A DNA stretch of 28,530 bases from assembly GCA_002320455.1 (NCBI GenBank), contig DCKU01000123.1, positions 1-28,530 of the forward strand, written 5' to 3'. The stretch is from Salinisphaera sp. UBA1666 (lineage in GTDB: Bacteria; Pseudomonadota; Gammaproteobacteria; Nevskiales; Salinisphaeraceae). The notes beneath the pieces are model-generated. The model did not search any database and was not told the origin of the DNA. It saw only the letters and a program-made list of their open reading frames with translations. Position 1 is the stretch's first letter, and each line of letters starts with the position of its first letter. Shown piece after piece: positions 24,929-28,530 of the stretch. The position numbers and the translations under genes are program-made.

Positions 24929-26614
24929 ATGCCGGCTTTCTATCTGATCGTGATCACCCTGGGTGCGTTTTATCTGGGCTACCGGTTTTACTCCAAGTAT
25001 CTGGCCGAGCGGGTCTATGCGCTGGATCCGAATTTCAAGACGCCGGCCAACGAGCTGGCCGACGGCGTGGATTTTGTGCCCACCAACAAGCACATCCTGC
25101 TGGGCCACCACTTCACGGCCGTGGCCGGTGCCGCGCCTATCGTGGGCCCGGCGATTGCCGTCTACTGGGGCTGGCTGCCGGCAATCGCCTGGGTGATTCT
25201 GGGCACGGTCTTTGGCGCCGGCGTGCACGATTTCGGCGCAATCGTGACCTCGGCCCGCAACCGCGGGCAGAACATTGGCACCCTGTCCGGCAAGGTGATA
25301 TCGGCCCGGGCCTCGACCCTGTTCCTGCTGATCATCTTTTTCCTGCTGACGCTTGTAAACGCCGTGTTCGGCGTGGTCATGGCTATTCTGTTCGAGGCCC
25401 ATCCCGGCAGCGTGATCCCGGCGGTGATCGTCATCCCCATCGCCATGTGCATCGGTCAGTGGGTCTATCGCATGCGCGGGGCGGTGCTCATTCCCTCGAT
25501 CATCGGACTGGTGCTGCTCTATGCGGCCATTCCGCTGGGCCAGGCGTATCCGATTCACGTTGATGGCTTGGCCGAGATGCTCGGGCTGTCGGTGCGCACC
25601 ACCTGGGTCATTCTGATCTTTGCCTATACCTGGGTGGCCTCGCGCCTGCCGGTATGGCTGTTGCTGCAGCCGCGTGATTACATCAACGGCCAGCAGCTGC
25701 TCGTGGCCCTTGTGGTGATCTTTGCCGGTGTGGTCGTGGGCTGGGACACCATCACGGCACCCGCGGTCAATGAGGTCGCCGAGGGCACCAAGCACTGGTT
25801 CCCGTATCTGTTCATCACCATCGCCTGCGGGGCAATCTCGGGCTTCCACAGCCTGGTGGCCTCGGGCACCACGTCCAAACAGATTGCCAACGAAACGGAT
25901 GCCCGCTATATCGGCTACGGCGGTGCCATGGGCGAAGGCGCGCTGGCCCTGGCAGCGATTCTAGCCTGTACCGCCGGGCTGGGCAGCGCGGCCGACTGGC
26001 AGACGGCCTATGCCAACTTCGGTGCGGCCTCGGGCGGCGCGCTGGGTAACTTCGTGACGGGCGTGGGCCATTTCTTGTCGAATCTCGGCATCGAAGCCTC
26101 GCTGGGCGCATCGTTCGCGGTGGTGGTCGTGGTGACCTTCGCCGGTACCACCATGGATACCGGGGTGCGCCTGCAGCGCTATATTCTGGAAGAGATCGCC
26201 GAGCTGGCCGGCTTCAAGGCGCTGGTCGGCAAGACCTCGCTGCTGACCACCCTGGCGGTGTTGATCCCGCTGGCGCTGGCCCTGGTGCCGGGCGGCGAGG
26301 GCGACGGCGGCAAGGGATTTGCCTTCGGCCAGCTCTGGACGCTGTTTGGCACCACCAACCAGCTCACTGCAGGCCTGGCCCTGTCGGTCATCGCGGTCTG
26401 GGTGCTGGCACGCGATCGCAACCCGCTGGCCGCTATTGTGCCGCTGACCTTCTTGTTGGTCATGACAAGCTGGGCGCTGGTGCTCAACCTGCTGGATTTC
26501 TTGGCCCAGGGCAGCTGGATGCTCTTGATCATGGACGCCGGCATCTTCGTGCTCACCGCCTGGCTGATCCTGGAGGCGGCCACGGCACTCAACCGCCAGC
26601 GGCGTAGCGCCTGA
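24929..26614 (+). CDS. short CstA-type carbon-starvation carrier
   Basis: A 561-residue membrane protein of the CstA family, shorter than E. coli CstA (about 700). It shows about fifteen hydrophobic segments and the family stretches NKHILLGHHFTAVAGAAPIVG (conserved GHHF), GAGVHDFGAIVTSARN and SGFHSLVASGTTSKQI. E. coli relatives move pyruvate or peptides with ions. ATG 24929 is chosen because GGAG lies six bases ahead; a TTG at 24911 is also in frame. No YbdD/YjiX-type small gene follows as in E. coli. A thioredoxin-like gene begins one base after the stop, then a Cys-Cys-ending protein and an ArsA-type ATPase. The substrate is therefore open. Confidence 0.88.
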   Translation: MPAFYLIVITLGAFYLGYRFYSKYLAERVYALDPNFKTPANELADGVDFVPTNKHILLGHHFTAVAGAAPIVGPAIAVYWGWLPAIAWVILGTVFGAGVHDFGAIVTSARNRGQNIGTLSGKVISARASTLFLLIIFFLLTLVNAVFGVVMAILFEAHPGSVIPAVIVIPIAMCIGQWVYRMRGAVLIPSIIGLVLLYAAIPLGQAYPIHVDGLAEMLGLSVRTTWVILIFAYTWVASRLPVWLLLQPRDYINGQQLLVALVVIFAGVVVGWDTITAPAVNEVAEGTKHWFPYLFITIACGAISGFHSLVASGTTSKQIANETDARYIGYGGAMGEGALALAAILACTAGLGSAADWQTAYANFGAASGGALGNFVTGVGHFLSNLGIEASLGASFAVVVVVTFAGTTMDTGVRLQRYILEEIAELAGFKALVGKTSLLTTLAVLIPLALALVPGGEGDGGKGFAFGQLWTLFGTTNQLTAGLALSVIAVWVLARDRNPLAAIVPLTFLLVMTSWALVLNLLDFLAQGSWMLLIMDAGIFVLTAWLILEAATALNRQRRSA

Positions 26615-26615
26615 C

Positions 26616-27065
26616 ATGGCCAAGGCCTCCTGGCGCGATTACCTGCCACAGGACGGGCGCGCCGCGCATCGCCTGATTCTGGTGCGCGAGCAGGATGCTC
26701 AGCACTCTGGCTCCGGCTGTTGTGGCCGCCTCGGAGAAGCCCACACCGACCTGGGCGGGGCTGCCGACTACCGACACAGCCGGCGGCTGATGGAGGACGT
26801 CGGGGTGATCTACCGCGAGGCCCGGGCAGCCTTTCCGCAGCTCGTCGTGGAGGTGGTGGACCCGCGTAACACTGTCTGGCTGTATCCCGCGGTCTGGCAA
26901 GACGCCCGGGCAGCCAACCGCTCGGCGCGCGCCTGTTTTGCCAGCCTACGCAAGGCCGGTGCCGCGGTCGCCGTCATTCTCGACGGTGAGGTGCTGTTTT
27001 CCGGGCGCCTGCCGGGCACGCAGCGGGTCATCGAGACCATCCGAGCGCGACTGGCGGCGCCATGA
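26616..27065 (+). CDS. thioredoxin-like protein with Cys-Cys pair, ArsD-like
   Basis: A 149-residue soluble protein I cannot assign to a named family. A strand (RLILVRE, 19-25) leads to a Gly-flanked vicinal pair C35-C36 (GSGCCGRLG). The C-terminal part AVAVILDGEVLFSGRLPG (117-134), with a final helix, looks like the last strands and helix of a thioredoxin fold. ArsD, the metallochaperone of ArsA, has the same plan: an early Cys-Cys pair and a closing LLLLDGE-V-AGRYP stretch. One further Cys is at 107. It begins one base after the CstA stop and ends in a 4-base ATGA overlap with the next gene. A chaperone or redox partner of the ArsA-type ATPase is my inference. Confidence 0.7.
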   Translation: MAKASWRDYLPQDGRAAHRLILVREQDAQHSGSGCCGRLGEAHTDLGGAADYRHSRRLMEDVGVIYREARAAFPQLVVEVVDPRNTVWLYPAVWQDARAANRSARACFASLRKAGAAVAVILDGEVLFSGRLPGTQRVIETIRARLAAP

Positions 27066-27343
27066 ACGACGCCGATGAACCCGCAACAGGCGCCAGCCTC
27101 TGGCAGCGTATCAACGCTTTCCACGACGAGCTGTTCGTTGCCCCCTGGCGCGCCGGTATTGCCCGTCAGGCACGCAAGGAAGAAGAGATTCTGGTGGCAC
27201 TGCTGTTTCTGGAAGCCCTCGGTATTCCCGGGCCGGCCGACTATTACGCTCTGGAGCTGTATCCGGATCTGATCGAGGCGTTTCATCGCTGGCATCAGCG
27301 CATGGGCATGGAGACGTTTCCCGAGGCCGGGGTCTGTTGTTGA
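27062..27343 (+). CDS. small protein ending in Cys-Cys-stop
   Basis: A 93-residue protein, mostly helical by composition, with W14, W30, W77 and an acidic-aromatic middle (YYALELYPD, 61-69). Its only cysteines are the last two residues (C92-C93). A family of this type has, I believe, been named cory-CC-star for that ending, but I cannot check it. A bare C-terminal Cys pair suits soft-metal or metalloid binding, or persulfide or disulfide transfer. It overlaps its upstream neighbour by ATGA. The downstream ATPase starts inside its final TGT-TGT-TGA, so the Cys-Cys ending and the next start share bases. Confidence 0.78.
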   Translation: MNDADEPATGASLWQRINAFHDELFVAPWRAGIARQARKEEEILVALLFLEALGIPGPADYYALELYPDLIEAFHRWHQRMGMETFPEAGVCC

Positions 27344-28299
27344 GCGGGCATCATCATCCCGAGATCCCCACGCGCTTTACCCTGTTCGGCGGCAAGGGCG
27401 GGGTGGGCAAGACCACGCTGGCCGCGGCCCATGCCCTGCGTCTGGCGGCTGCCGGGTATCGCACGCTGCTGGTTTCCACCGACCCCGCACACTCGGTGGC
27501 CGACCTGCTGGAGGTTGCGCTGGGGCCCGAGGCCACACCCGCCGGTGAGCGGCTGTGGGCGCTGGAGATCGACCCGGCGGCCGATGCCGCCGCCTATGTC
27601 GCCTCGATTCGCGAGGATGCCCGCGAGGCCGTGTCCAAAGCTGTTCTGCCGGCCCTGGAGCGACATCTGAAACTGGCCGTGCAAGCCCCGGGCACGGCCG
27701 AGTCGGCATTGTTCGATCGCTTCACGCAGCTGATGGAGTGTTGTCCGGGCGACTATGACCGGATCGTCTTCGATACCGCCCCCAGCGGCCATACCCTGCG
27801 TCTGCTCACGCTGCCCTCGATGCTGGGCGCCTGGGTCGAGGGCCTGGCGGCCCAGCGCGCCAAGGTCAACAAGCTACAAGGCATGTGGCGCAGCATGGCC
27901 GGCGTGTCCGAGCCCGAGCGCGAGGACCGGGTGCTCTCGCGCCTGCGCCGCCGGTCCGAGCGTTTTTCTCGTGCCCGCAAGCGCTTGCACGAAGAGACCG
28001 TGTTTCACCCCGTGATGCTGGCCGAACGGCTGCCTATTGAAGAGACGGTGCGCGTCATCGACCAGCTGGCCGAGGCCGGTATCCCGGTGGGCGATATCTT
28101 CGTGAACCGGCTCTGGCCGGCCGATCCGGCCAGTGCCTTCATGGCCGAGCGCGTGGCCCAGCAGGCCGATTATCTGGACGAGATCCGCTCCCGTTTCAAG
28201 GATTATGCGCGGGTGGAAGTAGCCCAGAGCGCGCGCGATATCGACGGGCGCGTCGCGCTTGATGCACTCGCCGAACGGCTGGGGCCACTTGCCGAATGA
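27340..28299 (+). CDS. ArsA/Get3-type P-loop ATPase, single domain
   Basis: A 319-residue cytosolic ATPase of the ArsA/TRC40 group. The deviant Walker A GGKGGVGKTT (17-26), with its signature first Lys, is followed by STDPAHSVADLL and by the switch II stretch FDTAPSGHTLRLLTLP (144-159). It equals one half of E. coli ArsA. A vicinal C134-C135 pair in MECCPGDYD lies just before switch II, where many relatives have other residues. I chose TTG 27340, giving the 4-base TTGA overlap and GGGG seven bases ahead; TTG 27337 would add one residue. It closes the cassette. Driving or gating the CstA-type carrier, as ArsA drives ArsB, is inference; tail-anchored protein insertion as by Get3 is the alternative. 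Confidence 0.88.
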   Translation: MSGHHHPEIPTRFTLFGGKGGVGKTTLAAAHALRLAAAGYRTLLVSTDPAHSVADLLEVALGPEATPAGERLWALEIDPAADAAAYVASIREDAREAVSKAVLPALERHLKLAVQAPGTAESALFDRFTQLMECCPGDYDRIVFDTAPSGHTLRLLTLPSMLGAWVEGLAAQRAKVNKLQGMWRSMAGVSEPEREDRVLSRLRRRSERFSRARKRLHEETVFHPVMLAERLPIEETVRVIDQLAEAGIPVGDIFVNRLWPADPASAFMAERVAQQADYLDEIRSRFKDYARVEVAQSARDIDGRVALDALAERLGPLAE

Positions 28300-28322
28300 G
28301 GCTTCGTTCTTTTGAGACAATC

Positions 28323-28349
28323 CGCAGATTTCGCAGATTGCACAGATTA
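28323..28349. repeat. three tandem 9-mers
   Basis: CGCAGATTT, CGCAGATTG and CACAGATTA stand head to tail, sharing the core CAGATT, 24 bases past the ATPase stop. Similar CAGATT runs occur between genes in other bacteria as I recall. No function is evident; it is too short and spacer-free for CRISPR. Confidence 0.6.
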
Positions 28350-28404
28350 GAAAGAGATTGCGTTAAGGAAGCTCTACACAACCTCTCGCGGGTCGCGTTC
28401 GAGT

Positions 28405-28493
28405 CCTCACAGACGGTGCGGCAAGGCGTCCAGGCGCAGCGCCTGCCTGATTGGCAGGTCAAGCCTGGCAACGCAGCCGCGGCGTCTGTGAGG
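28405..28493. repeat. long imperfect palindrome, structured intergenic element
   Basis: CCTCACAGACG (28405-28415) is the exact reverse complement of 28483-28493. After a short mismatch the pairing resumes (28418-28422 with 28476-28480). Inside lies a 6-bp hairpin (CCTGCC 28442-28447 with GGCAGG 28453-28458). The region could fold into a branched stem of about 90 bases. It lacks a T-run. The rest of 28300-28530 holds no gene, only GC-rich sequence to the window edge. Confidence 0.6.
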
Positions 28494-28530
28494 CCGAACC
28501 CCTTGCGGGCCGGGGCTTTGCGCGCGCTTG

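Noticed and set aside
26616..28299. classical arsenic-resistance operon
   Set aside because: No arsR, arsC or arsB is present and the carrier is CstA-type; the ArsA-type ATPase is single-domain.
28323..28349. possible CRISPR or iteron array
   Set aside because: Three 9-mers without spacers; too short for CRISPR, and no replication gene nearby to make them iterons.
28391..28415. tRNA-like T-loop sequence (GTTCGAGTCC)
   Set aside because: The flanking bases do not form a T-stem, and no anticodon or acceptor arm can be found upstream.
28405..28493. integron attC site
   Set aside because: The required core sites (RYYYAAC and GTTRRRY) are not at the ends of the palindrome.

Overview
The window is GC-rich, densely packed bacterial chromosome with about 23 protein genes and no rRNA, tRNA, CRISPR array or insertion sequence that I can see. 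The gene set (Uup, Nei, RmuC, GltS, Blc-type lipocalin, YhiN/RdsA-type flavoprotein, MltB-type transglycosylase) points to a Gammaproteobacterium. A ProVWX betaine importer, many Na+-coupled amino-acid carriers and acidic exported proteins fit a salt-exposed lifestyle. A Salinisphaera-like organism is my inference and rests on no search.

Layout. Bases 1-216 hold a palindromic intergenic repeat. At 217-1646 (minus) an unusual kinase-like protein is translationally coupled to a two-helix membrane protein with a PH-like domain. A 302-base divergent region precedes proV-proW-proX (1949-5076, plus), which ends in a UUCG-loop terminator. An MFS carrier (5173-6372) runs into a minus-strand block: an Atm1-like ABC exporter, a Blc-type lipocalin, an AGCS Na+/alanine carrier and a large TRAP-type permease (6369-12517). 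A 260-base divergent gap with an orphan plus-strand terminator follows. Then come an RdsA/YhiN flavoprotein, a small lipoprotein and a lytic transglycosylase (12778-15677, plus). Next are an aldo/keto reductase (minus), an ExoD-family membrane protein (plus), Nei and GltS (minus), a YceI protein (plus) and the ABC-F ATPase Uup (minus).

The right arm (22352-28299) is all plus strand: rmuC, a rhodanese-MoeB fusion, and a four-gene cassette. The cassette is a short CstA-type carrier, a thioredoxin-like protein with a Cys-Cys pair that resembles ArsD, a 93-residue protein ending in Cys-Cys-stop, and a single-domain ArsA/Get3-type ATPase. Its junctions are a 1-base gap and two 4-base overlaps. All three small or soluble partners carry a vicinal Cys pair. 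I read this as an ArsD/ArsA-like module paired with a CstA carrier in place of ArsB, and it is the best candidate here for an undescribed system. The window ends in a strongly self-complementary intergenic element next to three tandem 9-mers.

Much of the window is solute traffic: betaine uptake, alanine, glutamate, a TRAP substrate, a CstA substrate and two exporters. Most of the rest is envelope and genome maintenance.
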